NCBI GenBank assembly: GCA_050330995.1
Contig: JBHJHI010000057.1
Coordinates: 8,005-72,004 of the forward strand
Length of the DNA: 64,000 bases
Direction of reading: 5' to 3'
From: Thermohalobaculum sp050330995
GTDB lineage: Bacteria; Pseudomonadota; Alphaproteobacteria; Rhodobacterales; Rhodobacteraceae
Shown: positions 1-8,606 of the stretch, in pieces
Layout: the number at the start of each line of letters is the position of its first letter
Position numbering within the stretch: position 1 is the stretch's first letter
Program-made: the position numbers and the translations under genes
The notes under the pieces: generated by a model
The model's database searches: none
What the model was told of the DNA's origin: nothing
Seen by the model: the letters and a program-made list of their open reading frames with translations, nothing else

Positions 1-332
1 AGAGCGCCACCTTCCATCACGTCTTCCTCGTGCAGCGGCTGGCCAAGGAGACCTGCCTCGTCGTCGAGGGCGCCGGCGGCGCGTACGAGCGCGCCAAGCT
101 CGGCGAGGCGATCGGGTATGTCGACCAGATGCTCGAAGCCGACGCGCGCTCGCTCGTCGTCGACCCGACGCTGAAGGCGTTGATCCCCGAGTGGCAGGCG
201 CTGATGCCCGAGATCCGGGCGCTGCGCGAGGGCGGTGCGGCGGCGCCGGACCTCCTGGTCCGCCTCGAGGCGCTGGTCGAGCGCTGGGGTGAAGCCGCCG
301 GCGCTCCCTCCCTCGAGATCGAGCAGAGCTGA
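1..332 (+). CDS. C-terminal end of an unrecognised protein (5' truncated)
   Basis: The frame is open from the first complete codon at base 3 to the TGA ending at 332, so the true start lies before the window. About 109 residues are visible. They are acidic and helix-rich, with a stretch reading LVVEGAGGAYERAKLGE near the visible start and an Ala/Leu-rich tail. An internal GTG at 30 could be mistaken for a start, but open, protein-like sequence continues upstream of it. I do not recognise a family. No signal peptide, membrane segment or metal motif can be seen in the visible part. Confidence 0.6.
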   Translation, partial: SATFHHVFLVQRLAKETCLVVEGAGGAYERAKLGEAIGYVDQMLEADARSLVVDPTLKALIPEWQALMPEIRALREGGAAAPDLLVRLEALVERWGEAAGAPSLEIEQS

Positions 333-468
333 CTGTCCCGGGCCGCGCGCCGTCGCTCGTGGCGTGCGGCTTGGGCCCGTCGCCGTATCGGGGGTGATCG
401 TCCTCGCCGACGCCGGCGGGCTCGGACGCGGACGCTTCGAGCCGGCCCGCGCGGCCGATCATCCCGTA

Positions 469-497
469 CCGGTCCGATCGGCCGTCGATCGGACCGG
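469..497. repeat. Perfect 12-bp inverted repeat, 5-nt loop
   Basis: CCGGTCCGATCG at 469-480 is followed by GCCGT and then the exact reverse complement at 486-497. It lies about 70 bases before the ATG at 570 and 137 bases after the previous stop. It could fold as a hairpin (terminator or leader structure) or serve as an operator. No T-run follows, which argues against a simple intrinsic terminator. Confidence 0.5.
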
Positions 498-569
498 CAA
501 GCCGACAGAGCGTCGGGGACGATCCGCCCCGACCCGAAGCACCGTGACCGACCGCACCGGAGAGTTGAG

Positions 570-968
570 ATGTTCGCGTTCGTTTCCGTCGCCCTCGGCC
601 TCGCCGTCGCCGTCCCCGAGGTCGAGCCGGAGGCCCGCCACCGGTCGATCGATCCGCTGACCGTCGAGATCGCCCATTGCGCCGTCGTCATGAAGCTGAG
701 CGCCGGCATCGCCACGGCGCTCGCGACCGATCCGGCGCCACGCCTCGCCGGAGAGGCCGACGCGGCGCGCGACCTCGTCCATCGCCGCGTCGCCGCGACC
801 CTGCGCCTCGGCGAGGCCGAGGCGGCGATGGTCGCCGCCCTCCTGCTGGCCGTCCGAAGCGACAGCGCCCAGCGCGACGTGATCGCGGCGCACGCGGCGA
901 CCGGCGAGCCGCTGCCCCGAACGCTCATCAGCGACTGTCGCGCCACCCTCCAGGGAGCGGGAGAGTAA
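570..968 (+). CDS. Small hypothetical exported protein
   Basis: This 132-residue protein starts at an ATG preceded by GGAGAG at a suitable distance. The first 15 residues (MFAFVSVALGLAVAV) are hydrophobic without an Arg/Lys-rich n-region, so export is possible but uncertain. The rest is Ala-rich and predicted helical, with Cys residues near positions 37 and 123. No known family is recognised. Codon use resembles the neighbours. It stands alone between a truncated gene and an IS relic, and the palindrome at 469-497 lies in its leader. It may be real or a chance ORF in GC-rich DNA; the ribosome site favours real. Confidence 0.45.
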   Translation: MFAFVSVALGLAVAVPEVEPEARHRSIDPLTVEIAHCAVVMKLSAGIATALATDPAPRLAGEADAARDLVHRRVAATLRLGEAEAAMVAALLLAVRSDSAQRDVIAAHAATGEPLPRTLISDCRATLQGAGE

Positions 969-1029
969 GGGGCGCGTTGGTGTACGGATCGCGGTGGCGT
1001 CGGCCTCGGCGGTGCGGTAGCGCCTCGCC

Positions 1030-1699
1030 ATGCCCTTCAAGTTCCACGAGCCGCGCCGCCATCGGGTGCCGAAGGCCCGCTAACCGGGTGACGAACTGGC
1101 CGAGGTACGACCGCGGTCTGGTCGGGCGGGGCGATCTGCGGCTCTGGGTCGCCGGGGACGCACTCGCGGCCTGGGCTGCGCCTCGACGGCGGACACGGGG
1201 CGGTCAGGCGCGCTTCTCGGATCTGGCGATCGAGACGGTGCTGATGCTGGCGAGCGTGTTCCGGCTGGCGCTTCGCCAAGCCGAGGGCGCATCCGCTCGG
1301 TGATCGCCGCTGGTGCCTACGACGGGCGCCGATCTACGAGGCGATCCGGGACGCCCGACCGTCGCGTTCGCCGCCGAGGATTGTCATCCCGCCGTCCGCA
1401 CTGTGGATTCCGCCCCCGGGCGCCGCCCACGGCGGCAGCGAGCGCGAGCGCCACGCTGCCGAGATCGGCGCGCATGGCCGGATGGCCTGGCAGAAGGCGC
1501 ATGGTTATGGCCGGCGCTCGCTCGTCGAGACGGCGATGTCCTGGCTGAAGCGCCGGGACGGCGATCGTCTCACGGCACGCGGCGTCGAGGCGCAGCGCAA
1601 GGAGATCGCCTCCCGAGTCTCCGCCGCCAACAAGGCGATCCGTCAGGCTAAACCGTCACCGTCCGCATCGCCTGAGCGGAGCTCCCGGAAGGCCCGCTC
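1030..1699 (+). pseudogene. IS5-family transposase relic with internal deletion and frameshifts
   Basis: The ATG at 1030 opens MPFKFHEPRRHRVPKAR, a typical IS5 transposase start, but hits TAA. The reading continues one frame away as TNWPRYDRGLVGRGDLRLWV and then DLAIETVLMLASVFRLALRQ, the conserved N-terminal domain. After about 1303 the next recognisable piece is already C-terminal: APIYEAIRDARP, then ERERHAAEIGAHGRMAWQKA and GYGRRSLVETAM around 1330-1545. The middle of the transposase, including the first catalytic Asp, is missing, so this is a dead, internally deleted copy. Terminal inverted repeats could not be identified. It lies beside a tRNA gene, a common insertion neighbourhood. Confidence 0.75.
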
Positions 1700-1780
1700 A
1701 CGGTCAGTCGCCGATCTACGCACCAGCGCCGCGCGCTTCGAGGAGATCAACCGCCCGGCTCCAGGGGCGCGGTCCGAAGC

Positions 1781-1855
1781 TGGCTGGGGCGGCAGGATTC
1801 GAACCTGCGCATGGCGGTACCAAAAACCGCTGCCTTACCGCTTGGCTACGCCCCA
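1781..1855 (-). tRNA. tRNA-Gln (anticodon UUG)
   Basis: The minus strand reads TGGGGCGTAGCCAAGCGG onwards with a normal cloverleaf. Acceptor arms TGGGGCG and CGCCCCA pair. The anticodon stem GCGGT/ACCGC encloses loop TTTTGGT (anticodon TTG), the T arm contains GGTTCGAATCC, and CCA is encoded at 1783-1781. Confidence 0.95.
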
Positions 1856-1993
1856 TCCGGGGCTGCTTCTAGCCGGTCGGATCGGGGGCTCGCAAGGCGG
1901 TGTCGCGCCGCGAGGCGCGCGATCTCCGTCTCCGCCGCGAGGCGCGCGACCCGGCCCCGGCCGACGAGGCGCCTCGGCCGCGTCGCGTCCGCC

Positions 1994-2875
1994 TCAGCCC
2001 TCGGCCGCGAGCACGGCGGCGAGGCCCTCGCGGTAGCTCGGGTAGGCCAGCGCGACACTGAGATCGTGCTTGATCCGCGTGTTCGAGACGCGCTTCGATT
2101 CCGCGTAGAAGCTGCGCGCCATCGCCGACAGCTCGGCCGCCTCGAAGGCGACCTCCGGTGGGGGCTCGCGGCCGAGCAGTGCCGCGGCGTGGGCGAGCAC
2201 GTCCTGGGGCGGCGCCGGCTCGTCGTCGCAGACGTTGTAGACCGCGCCGGGGCAGGGGCGGGCGATCGAGGCCTTCAGCACGGCCGCGATGTCGTCCACG
2301 TGGATGCGGCTGAACACCTGGCCGTCCTTGACGATCCGGCGCGCGGTGCCCGCGCGGACCTTCTCGAACGGGCCGCGGCCGGGGCCGTAGATTCCGGCGA
2401 GGCGGAAGACGTGGACGCCGAGCCCCGTGTCGCGGTGGAGGGCCAGCCAGTCGTCCTCGGCCGCGACGCGGGCGCGGCCGCGCTCGGTGGCCGGGCGGCG
2501 CTCGGCCGCCTCGTCGACCCAGCCGCCGGCGCGGTCGCCGTAGACCCCGATGGTCGAGAGATAGCCGACCCAGGCGAAGGCGCGCGCGCGCTCGGCGACG
2601 GCCTCGCGCGCCGCTGCCAGCACCGGGTCGCCGGACACCTCCTCCGACGCTTTCGGCGCGGCCGAGATCAGCAGATGGTCGGCGCGGTCGATCGCCGCCG
2701 CGAGCGCTTCGCTCGGCCCGCCCTCCCAGACCAGCGGCTCGACGCCGCGCCCGGCGAGCGCCTCGGCCTTGGCCGCCGAGCGGGTCGAGCCGATCACGTG
2801 CCAGCCCTCGGGGAGCAGGCGGCGGGCGAGCGCGTCGGCCGAGTAGCCGTGGCCGAGGGGCAGGAGCGTGGGCAT
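1994..2875 (-). CDS. NAD-dependent epimerase/dehydratase (SDR, YeeZ-like)
   Basis: This 293-residue soluble protein belongs to the extended short-chain dehydrogenase superfamily. The N-terminus (LPLGHGYSADALARRL) takes the dinucleotide-binding position with a divergent glycine motif, as in YeeZ-type proteins. Other family marks are YLSTIGVYGD (about residues 104-113), RLAGIYGPGRGPFEKVR and the SRIHVDDIAAVL segment. The substrate cannot be told from sequence; it probably acts on a nucleotide sugar or related metabolite. It is followed on the same strand by no close partner, and queG lies 112 bases upstream. Length and domain order are normal. Confidence 0.8.
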   Translation of the reverse strand: MPTLLPLGHGYSADALARRLLPEGWHVIGSTRSAAKAEALAGRGVEPLVWEGGPSEALAAAIDRADHLLISAAPKASEEVSGDPVLAAAREAVAERARAFAWVGYLSTIGVYGDRAGGWVDEAAERRPATERGRARVAAEDDWLALHRDTGLGVHVFRLAGIYGPGRGPFEKVRAGTARRIVKDGQVFSRIHVDDIAAVLKASIARPCPGAVYNVCDDEPAPPQDVLAHAAALLGREPPPEVAFEAAELSAMARSFYAESKRVSNTRIKHDLSVALAYPSYREGLAAVLAAEG

Positions 2876-2987
2876 GGGCGATTCTCCGGGGCGGGCGGTC
2901 CGAGACGGGGCCGGACGCGAGCGGGGCGGGCGACGTCCGGTTCGGCGGCGGGACGGCCGGGCGAGGCGTCGCGGCGGGCGGGGCGGA

Positions 2988-4142
2988 TCATGCCGGACCG
3001 GCGAGCGCGGCCGCCCATTCCTCGCGCACGGACGCGTCCGGGTCGTCCGTCCGCGCCCCGGCCTCGGCGGCGAGGCGCTCGGGGCCGAGCAGCCGGCCGA
3101 GCGCCCAGGCGGCGTGGCCGCGCACCAGGGCCTCGTCGTCGCGCGCGAGGCGTCGGGCGGCGTCGGCGAGCCCCGGATCGCCCGAGTTGCCGATCGCGAC
3201 CGCGACGTTCCTCAGAAAGCGCGCGCGCCCGGTGCGCTTGACCGGCGACTGCGCGAACAGCGCGCGAAACCCCGCCTCGTCGAGCGTCGCCAGCCGGTCG
3301 AGCGGGGGCGCGACCCGGTCGGGCACGGCCGCGTAGGCGTCGTGGGCGCGGGCGGCGAACTTGTTCCAAGGGCAGACCGCGAGGCAGTCGTCACAGCCGT
3401 AGACCCGGTTGCCGATCAGCGGGCGCAGATCGCGCGGGATCGGCCCCTTCAGCTCGATGGTGAGATAGCTGATGCAGCGCCGCGCATCGAGGCGGTAGGG
3501 CGCGGGGAAGGCGTCGGTCGGGCAGACGTCGAGGCAGCGCCGGCACGAGCCGCAGCGGTCCGCGTCGGCCGCGTCGGGGGCGAGGTCGAGCGTGGTGAAG
3601 ATCGCGCCGAGGAAGAACCACGAGCCCAGTTCGCGCGAGACCAGGTTGGTGTGCTTGCCCTGCCAGCCGAGCCCGGCGGCGGCGGCGAGCGGCTTCTCCA
3701 TCACCGGCGCGGTGTCGACGAACACCTTGATCTCGGCCGCGTGCCCGTCCTGTCGGGCGCGCTCGACCAGCCAGCGCCCGAGCCGCTTCAGCCGCTTCTT
3801 GACCACGTCGTGATAGTCGCGCCCCTGGGCGTAGACGCTGATCGCGGCGCGGCCGGAGCGGCGCACCGTCTCCAGCGGATCGTGCTCCGGCGTGTAGGGC
3901 TCGGCCAGCATGATCACCGAGCGGCACTCGGGCCAGAGCGTGCGCGGATCGGCGCGCCAGTCGAGGCGGCCCTCCATCCAGGCCATCTCGCCGTGGCGGC
4001 CCTCGGCCACCCAGTCGCGGAGCCGCCGTCCCGCCTCCACCACGGCCACGGGGCGGCAGAGGCCGACGTCGGCGAAACCGGTGCGGCCGGCCTCGGCGAC
4101 GAGGGCGGCGCGAAGGGCGGCGGTGTCCCGCGGCGTGCTCAC
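2988..4142 (-). CDS. queG: Epoxyqueuosine reductase
   Basis: QueG performs the last step of queuosine synthesis, reducing epoxyqueuosine in tRNA with cobalamin and two 4Fe-4S clusters. The 384-residue protein shows the family marks: FVDTAPVMEK with the likely catalytic Asp at 143, the first cluster motif CGSCRRCLDVCP (Cys 197, 200, 203, 207) and the second CDDCLAVCPW (Cys 250, 253, 257) with Cys223. A C-terminal HEAT-like tail follows. The start is taken as the GTG at 4142, which gives the usual family length; the open frame runs much further upstream through ygfZ in GC-rich shadow. ygfZ lies 41 bases upstream on the same strand, so the two are probably co-transcribed. Both handle Fe-S or tRNA-modification chemistry. 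Confidence 0.93.
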   Translation of the reverse strand: MSTPRDTAALRAALVAEAGRTGFADVGLCRPVAVVEAGRRLRDWVAEGRHGEMAWMEGRLDWRADPRTLWPECRSVIMLAEPYTPEHDPLETVRRSGRAAISVYAQGRDYHDVVKKRLKRLGRWLVERARQDGHAAEIKVFVDTAPVMEKPLAAAAGLGWQGKHTNLVSRELGSWFFLGAIFTTLDLAPDAADADRCGSCRRCLDVCPTDAFPAPYRLDARRCISYLTIELKGPIPRDLRPLIGNRVYGCDDCLAVCPWNKFAARAHDAYAAVPDRVAPPLDRLATLDEAGFRALFAQSPVKRTGRARFLRNVAVAIGNSGDPGLADAARRLARDDEALVRGHAAWALGRLLGPERLAAEAGARTDDPDASVREEWAAALAGPA

Positions 4143-4183
4143 GCTCGCGGGCTGGGTGTGGGGACGAGGCGAGGCAATCGGGC

Positions 4184-5026
4184 TCAGGCCTCGTCCAGCA
4201 CGCCCGTCACCCGCGCGTCCCCGGCCGTGAGCGGGCCGGTCGCACGGTCGAGGCGGAGATGCGCGAGCGCCGTGCCGCCCGCCTGGCTGTAGAGCGTGCC
4301 GGCGGGCTTGCCCTCGGCGGTCTCGATCGGCGTGCCGGGCGCGGCCGCGCCCTCGACCGCGACGCGCACGAGGCGCTTCTTCAGCGTGGTCTTGTGGCGC
4401 ATCCGCGCCGTGACCTCCTGGCCGACGTAGCAGCCCTTGCGGAAGTCGACCGCGCCGAGGCGGTCGAGCCCGGCCTCCAGCGGGAAGGTGTCCTCGGCCA
4501 CCAGCTCGACGCCGGTCTCGGGCACGCCGAGCGCCACGCGCCGGGCGGCGTAGTCCTGCGTCCCGGCCGGCGTCGCCCCGGCGAGCGCGGCGGCGGGGTC
4601 GGCGGCGTAGACGCGCAGCCCGAGCGCGGGATGGCGCGGATCGGCGAGCGCGACGGCCCCGTCGGGCGCCGGGGGCGGCGTCCCGGCGTCGTCGGACCAC
4701 AGGAGCCCGACGCCGAGGCCGGTGTCGCCGACGAGCCGCGCGTCGCGGCGCACGCAGTACATCCTGAGCCGGCGCGCGAGGTCGGCGGCGCGATCCGCGG
4801 CGACGTCGACCAGCACCTCGCCGTCGCGGCCGAACGGGGCGCCGTCGAGCAGGAAGAAGTCGAACAGGTACTTGCCCTGCGGCGTCAGCAGCGCGGCGTA
4901 GACCGCGCGCCTGGGCGCGAGTGGTGCGAGGTCTGCGGTGACCACGTCCTGGAGCACCGCGCGCAGATCGGCCCCCGCCATGGCGAAGACGCCGCGCCCG
5001 GCGTCGCTCAGGGCTTTCGTCGCCAT
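4184..5026 (-). CDS. ygfZ: YgfZ/GcvT-like folate-binding protein
   Basis: The 280-residue protein has the YgfZ signature KGCYVGQEVTAR at about residues 197-208, including the functional Cys. YgfZ helps assemble or repair certain 4Fe-4S enzymes, such as the MiaB-type tRNA methylthiotransferases, in a tetrahydrofolate-dependent way. The start at 5026 is supported by a strong AAGGAGG ribosome site just upstream. It is the first gene of a likely ygfZ-queG operon and is divergent from the exporter starting at 5225. Nothing appears truncated. Confidence 0.9.
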   Translation of the reverse strand: MATKALSDAGRGVFAMAGADLRAVLQDVVTADLAPLAPRRAVYAALLTPQGKYLFDFFLLDGAPFGRDGEVLVDVAADRAADLARRLRMYCVRRDARLVGDTGLGVGLLWSDDAGTPPPAPDGAVALADPRHPALGLRVYAADPAAALAGATPAGTQDYAARRVALGVPETGVELVAEDTFPLEAGLDRLGAVDFRKGCYVGQEVTARMRHKTTLKKRLVRVAVEGAAAPGTPIETAEGKPAGTLYSQAGGTALAHLRLDRATGPLTAGDARVTGVLDEA

Positions 5027-5224
5027 TCGGCTCCCTCCTTCCGGGTCGTCGCGCGGCGTGTCCCGATGCGCCCCGCGGGTCGTATCCGCACCGGAGCGGC
5101 GGCCGCGCGCCTTGCACGCGGCGCAAGCCCGATCGCCGGGTGCGTCGCTGGCCGCGTCTCGGGAGATATGCGAAGGGCGCCCCTGCCGAAAGGGCGCCCG
5201 GAGAGCCGCGAAGGGAGCCGTCTC

Positions 5225-6466
5225 ATGATCCTGCCCGACGCGGGCGAGCGCGCCGCGGGGCGCGTGCCGGGGGGGCTGCTCGCCTTCCTCGCGCTGCTCT
5301 CCGCGATGGTGGCACTGACGATCGACGCGGTGCTGCCCGCGCTCGACGCGATCGACCGCGACCTCGGCTTCGCCGATCCGAACGACCGCCAGCTCGTGGT
5401 CATGGCGGTGCTGATGGGTCTCGCGCTCGCGCAGGTGGTGGTCGGGCCGCTCGCCGACGCGTTCGGGCGGCGCACGGTCGCGCTCGGTGGGCTCGGGCTC
5501 TACCTCGTCGGCACGCTGCTCGCGCTGTTCGCACCCTCGCCCGAGGCGCTGATCGCCGGGCGCTTCGTGCAGGGGGTCGGCGCGGCCGGGCCGCGGGTGA
5601 TGGCGGTCACGATCGCGCGCGATCTCTACGAGGGTCGGCCGATGGCGCGGGTGGTGAGCCTCGTCAACACGATCTTCATGCTGGTGCCGATGCTGGCCCC
5701 GCTCGCGGGGCAGGGGATCGAGGCGTTGGGCGGCTGGCACGCGATCTTCGTGCTCTACGCGCTGACGGCGGCGGTCGCTGGGCTCTGGTACCTCGCCGCC
5801 GTGCCCGAGACCCTGCCGCCCGAGCGGCGGCGGCGCCTCTCGTTCGCGGGCCTCGCCGCCGACTACCGCGAGGTGCTGACGACGCGGCGCGCGGTGCTCT
5901 GCACCCTGGTGACCGCCTGCGCCTTCGGCGGCTTCACCGCCTATCTCGCTTCGGCGCAGCAGATCTTCGAGGAGCTGTACGGTCTCGGGCCGCGCTTCCC
6001 GATCGCCTTCGCCGTCCTCGCGGCCGCCTTCTCGCTCGCCTCGGTGCTGAACGCGCGGCTGGTGATGCGCTTCGGCTCGCGGCCCTTGTCGAGCGCGGCG
6101 CTCGTGCTGATGGCGGCGACGGGCGGGCTCGGCGCGGCGCTCTCGGCCGAGACGGGGGGCGTGCCGCCGCTCTGGGCCGTCATGGCGCTGTTCGCGGTGG
6201 TGTTCTTCGCCGTCGCCTCGGTGTTCGCCAACACGATCGCGCTCGCGACCGAGCCGCTCGGCCACGTCGCCGGCACCGCGACCTCGGTGGTGCTCGCCGG
6301 CGCCACCTTCGGCGCCTCGGCGATCGGCACCGTGGTGGCGCGCGGCTACGACGGGACGGTGACGCCGCTGTTCCTCGCCTTCGCGGTGCTCGGGGCCCTG
6401 GGCGCGCTGATCCTCGGCTACATGCGCCGGCGCGAGGCGATCGAGGCGGGGGCGGCCGCGTCGTGA
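5225..6466 (+). CDS. Bcr/CflA-type multidrug efflux MFS transporter
   Basis: This 413-residue inner-membrane protein has about 12 hydrophobic segments. The DHA1 loop motif GPLADAFGRRTVALGG follows TM2, and LIAGRFVQGVGAAGPRVMAV matches TM4 of Bcr/CflA drug exporters. These export small hydrophobic compounds by proton antiport. The ATG at 5225 is chosen because the first TM begins within 20 residues; the frame stays open far upstream without sense. The stop overlaps the GTG start of the following glycosyltransferase (GTGA), so the three genes to 7787 are probably one operon. The exported substrate is unknown. Confidence 0.88.
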   Translation: MILPDAGERAAGRVPGGLLAFLALLSAMVALTIDAVLPALDAIDRDLGFADPNDRQLVVMAVLMGLALAQVVVGPLADAFGRRTVALGGLGLYLVGTLLALFAPSPEALIAGRFVQGVGAAGPRVMAVTIARDLYEGRPMARVVSLVNTIFMLVPMLAPLAGQGIEALGGWHAIFVLYALTAAVAGLWYLAAVPETLPPERRRRLSFAGLAADYREVLTTRRAVLCTLVTACAFGGFTAYLASAQQIFEELYGLGPRFPIAFAVLAAAFSLASVLNARLVMRFGSRPLSSAALVLMAATGGLGAALSAETGGVPPLWAVMALFAVVFFAVASVFANTIALATEPLGHVAGTATSVVLAGATFGASAIGTVVARGYDGTVTPLFLAFAVLGALGALILGYMRRREAIEAGAAAS

Positions 6467-7170
6467 GCGCGCCGGTCTCGGCGGTGGTGCCGACCTGGCA
6501 GGCGGCCGGGACCATCGGCCCCTGCCTCGGGCGGCTGGTCGAGGGCGTGGCCGAGGGGCTGGTGGCCGAGCTGGTCCTGGCCGACGCCGGCTCGGCGGAC
6601 GCGATCGCCGAGGTGGCCGAGGCGGTCGGCGCCCGCCTCGTGACCGCCCCGCGCGGGCGGGGCCGGCAGCTCCGTGCCGGCTGCGCGGCCGCGCGCGGGT
6701 CCTGGCTCCTGGTGGTGCACGCCGACACGCGCCTGCCGCCCGGCTGGCCGGCCGCGGTGCGCGCGCATATCGCCGGCCATCCGCGCGCGGCGGGCTACTT
6801 CGGTCTCGCCTTCGACGACGCGAGCTGGCCGGGGCGGCTGGTCGCGGGCTGGGCGGGCCTGCGCTCTGCGCTGTTCGCGCTGCCCTACGGCGACCAGGGG
6901 CTCCTGGTGCCGCGCGCGCTCTACGAGCGCGCCGGCGGCTATCCCGACACGGCGCTCATGGAGGACGTCGCCCTCGCGCGCGCGATCGTCCGCGCCGAGG
7001 GCCGCTGCGCGCTGCGGCGCCTGCCGGGGCGCGTCGTCACCTCGGCCGAGCGCTACCGGCGCGACGGCTGGCTGCGCCGGGGCGCGCTGAACCTCTCGAC
7101 GCTGGCGCTCTGGTCGCTCGGCCGCGATCCCGAGCGGCTGGCCGAGCGCTACCGGCGGGGGCGGCGGTGA
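6463..7170 (+). CDS. rSAM/selenodomain-associated transferase 2 (TIGR04283-type glycosyltransferase)
   Basis: This 235-residue GT-A glycosyltransferase starts with AVVPTWQAAGTIGPCL, has the LVLADAGSADAIAEVA nucleotide-binding stretch, a metal-binding HADT motif (VVHADTRLPPGWP) and the MEDVALARA acceptor-site motif. These match the TIGR04283 family, which travels with TIGR04282 proteins, often near radical-SAM/selenium or arsenosugar genes. The start is GTG within the GTGA overlap with the exporter; its own stop overlaps the next gene in the same way, indicating translational coupling. The donor and acceptor are not known. Confidence 0.87.
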   Translation: MSAPVSAVVPTWQAAGTIGPCLGRLVEGVAEGLVAELVLADAGSADAIAEVAEAVGARLVTAPRGRGRQLRAGCAAARGSWLLVVHADTRLPPGWPAAVRAHIAGHPRAAGYFGLAFDDASWPGRLVAGWAGLRSALFALPYGDQGLLVPRALYERAGGYPDTALMEDVALARAIVRAEGRCALRRLPGRVVTSAERYRRDGWLRRGALNLSTLALWSLGRDPERLAERYRRGRR

Positions 7171-7787
7171 GGCCGGTCGTGGTCGTCTTCGTCAAGGAGC
7201 CGCGGCCCGGGCGGGTCAAGACCCGGCTCGCGCGCATGGTCGGCCCGGTCGGCGCGGCGTGGTGGTATCGCCATCAGGCGGGGGCGCTGATCCGCCGGCT
7301 CGGGGGCGACCCGCGCTGGCGCCTCGCGCTCGCGGTCAGCCCTGACGCCGAGGGGATGGCGAGCCGGGTCTGGCCGCGCGGGATCGCGCGGCTGCCGCAG
7401 GGCGGCGGCGACCTCGGCCGGCGCATGACCCGCGCGCTCGCACGCGCGCGCACCCTGACACCGGGGCCGGTCGCGGTGGTGGGCTCGGACGTCCCCGGCC
7501 TCGACGGCCGCGCGCTCGCCCGCGCGCTCGACGCGCTGAAAGGAGCGGACGCGGCCCTCGGCCCGGCGCCGGACGGGGGCTTCTGGTTCCTCGGGCTCGC
7601 GCCGGGACGGTGTCTGGCGCCCGACGCGCTCGACGGCGCGCGCTGGTCGAGCCCGCACGCGCTCGCCGACACCCGCGCAAGGCTCGCGCCGCGCCGCGTC
7701 GCGCTCGGACCGATGCTCGCCGACGTCGACGAGGCGGCGGATCTGCGCGCGCTCGGCCTCGCCGTGCCGACACGCGGCCCGCGCTAG
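7167..7787 (+). CDS. rSAM/selenodomain-associated transferase 1 (TIGR04282/DUF2064)
   Basis: This 206-residue protein begins VVVFVKEPRPGRVKTRLA, the hallmark of the DUF2064/TIGR04282 nucleotidyl/glycosyl-transferase family. It also has VAVVGSDVPGLDGRAL and LGPAPDGGFWFLGL, equivalent to the metal-binding SD and the GG(F/Y) motifs. It starts at GTG overlapping the previous stop (GTGA) and ends the operon. Members pair with TIGR04283 enzymes and are sometimes annotated as arsenosugar-synthesis glycosyltransferases, but no arsenic genes are visible here. An imperfect hairpin follows the stop (about 7789-7828). Confidence 0.87.
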   Translation: MRPVVVVFVKEPRPGRVKTRLARMVGPVGAAWWYRHQAGALIRRLGGDPRWRLALAVSPDAEGMASRVWPRGIARLPQGGGDLGRRMTRALARARTLTPGPVAVVGSDVPGLDGRALARALDALKGADAALGPAPDGGFWFLGLAPGRCLAPDALDGARWSSPHALADTRARLAPRRVALGPMLADVDEAADLRALGLAVPTRGPR

Positions 7788-8008
7788 GGCGCCGTCCGAT
7801 CCGACGCGATCGGGTCCGGTGGCGCTCCTGCCCCCGCGCGTCTCCGCGGCGTCCGAGCCTTCCGCTCGGACAGAGCGAGGGCCGTGGTGGACCCGCCGCG
7901 CCAAGCGGCCGTCGGTCCCGCGGAACGCGATCGGCGGACGCGGCGCCGTCGGCGGCCCGTCCGATCGCCGGACCGGGACCCCGGCGGCCGCCTTCCGGTC
8001 GGCCGGGC

Positions 8009-8605
8009 TCAGCCCGCCTCGCCGATGCGGATGCGCGCGACCCCGGTCTCGGCGAAGGCGCCGATCATGTCGGAGAGCGTCTCGACCGGGGCCGAGCCGA
8101 AGTCCACCTCGAAGCGCCAGCCGTAGGGCGTGGTCTCGGGGCCGGCGAGGCTGTGCAGCGCGCCGTCGAGGTCGGGCGCCTCGTCGGAGAAGCGGCTCTG
8201 GAACCATTCGAGGAACCAGCGTCTGAGCGGCGTCCAGCTCGGCTCGGCCTCCAGCGCCCCCGCCTCGACCGAGACCGCGGCCGCGTCCCAGCGGAACGGC
8301 GCGATCACGCAGACGAAGCCGGAGGGTTCGACCAGGGTGACGGGCTCGAACGGCAGCGTGGTGCCCGAGCGGAGCTGGCGCGTGAGATCGGGCGCGCCGG
8401 CGCGCTGGACCAGCAGATCGCCGCGGCGCGGCAGCGCGAGGCGACCCTCGCGCACGATGCCCCCCTGCGGCGTGCGCCATTCGGGCTCGGGGCGCACGTC
8501 GAGACCGCGATCGAGGCTGCGCGCCATCGATTCGAGGATCTCGGCCACGGCGACGTCGCGGACCGGTTCGAGCACGTCCATCAGGCGCGCGTCGAGGCGG
8601 TTCAT
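8009..8605 (-). CDS. Hypothetical protein co-transcribed with DUF1489
   Basis: This 198-residue protein begins at the ATG at 8605, supported by GGAAGGAG six bases upstream. It is acidic, soluble and Trp-rich in the second half (RRWFLEWFQSRF, YGWRFEVDFGSAP). No catalytic motif is recognised. It begins one base after the DUF1489 stop, so the two are almost certainly translated from one mRNA. The last 90 residues, ending in a Gly/Glu tail, read like an alpha/beta fold. I do not recognise a family and assign no function. Confidence 0.7.
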   Translation of the reverse strand: MNRLDARLMDVLEPVRDVAVAEILESMARSLDRGLDVRPEPEWRTPQGGIVREGRLALPRRGDLLVQRAGAPDLTRQLRSGTTLPFEPVTLVEPSGFVCVIAPFRWDAAAVSVEAGALEAEPSWTPLRRWFLEWFQSRFSDEAPDLDGALHSLAGPETTPYGWRFEVDFGSAPVETLSDMIGAFAETGVARIRIGEAG

Positions 8606-8606
8606 C

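Noticed and set aside
7789..7828. Imperfect hairpin after the transferase pair as a terminator
   Set aside because: Several mismatches and no T-run; noted but too weak to list as a feature.
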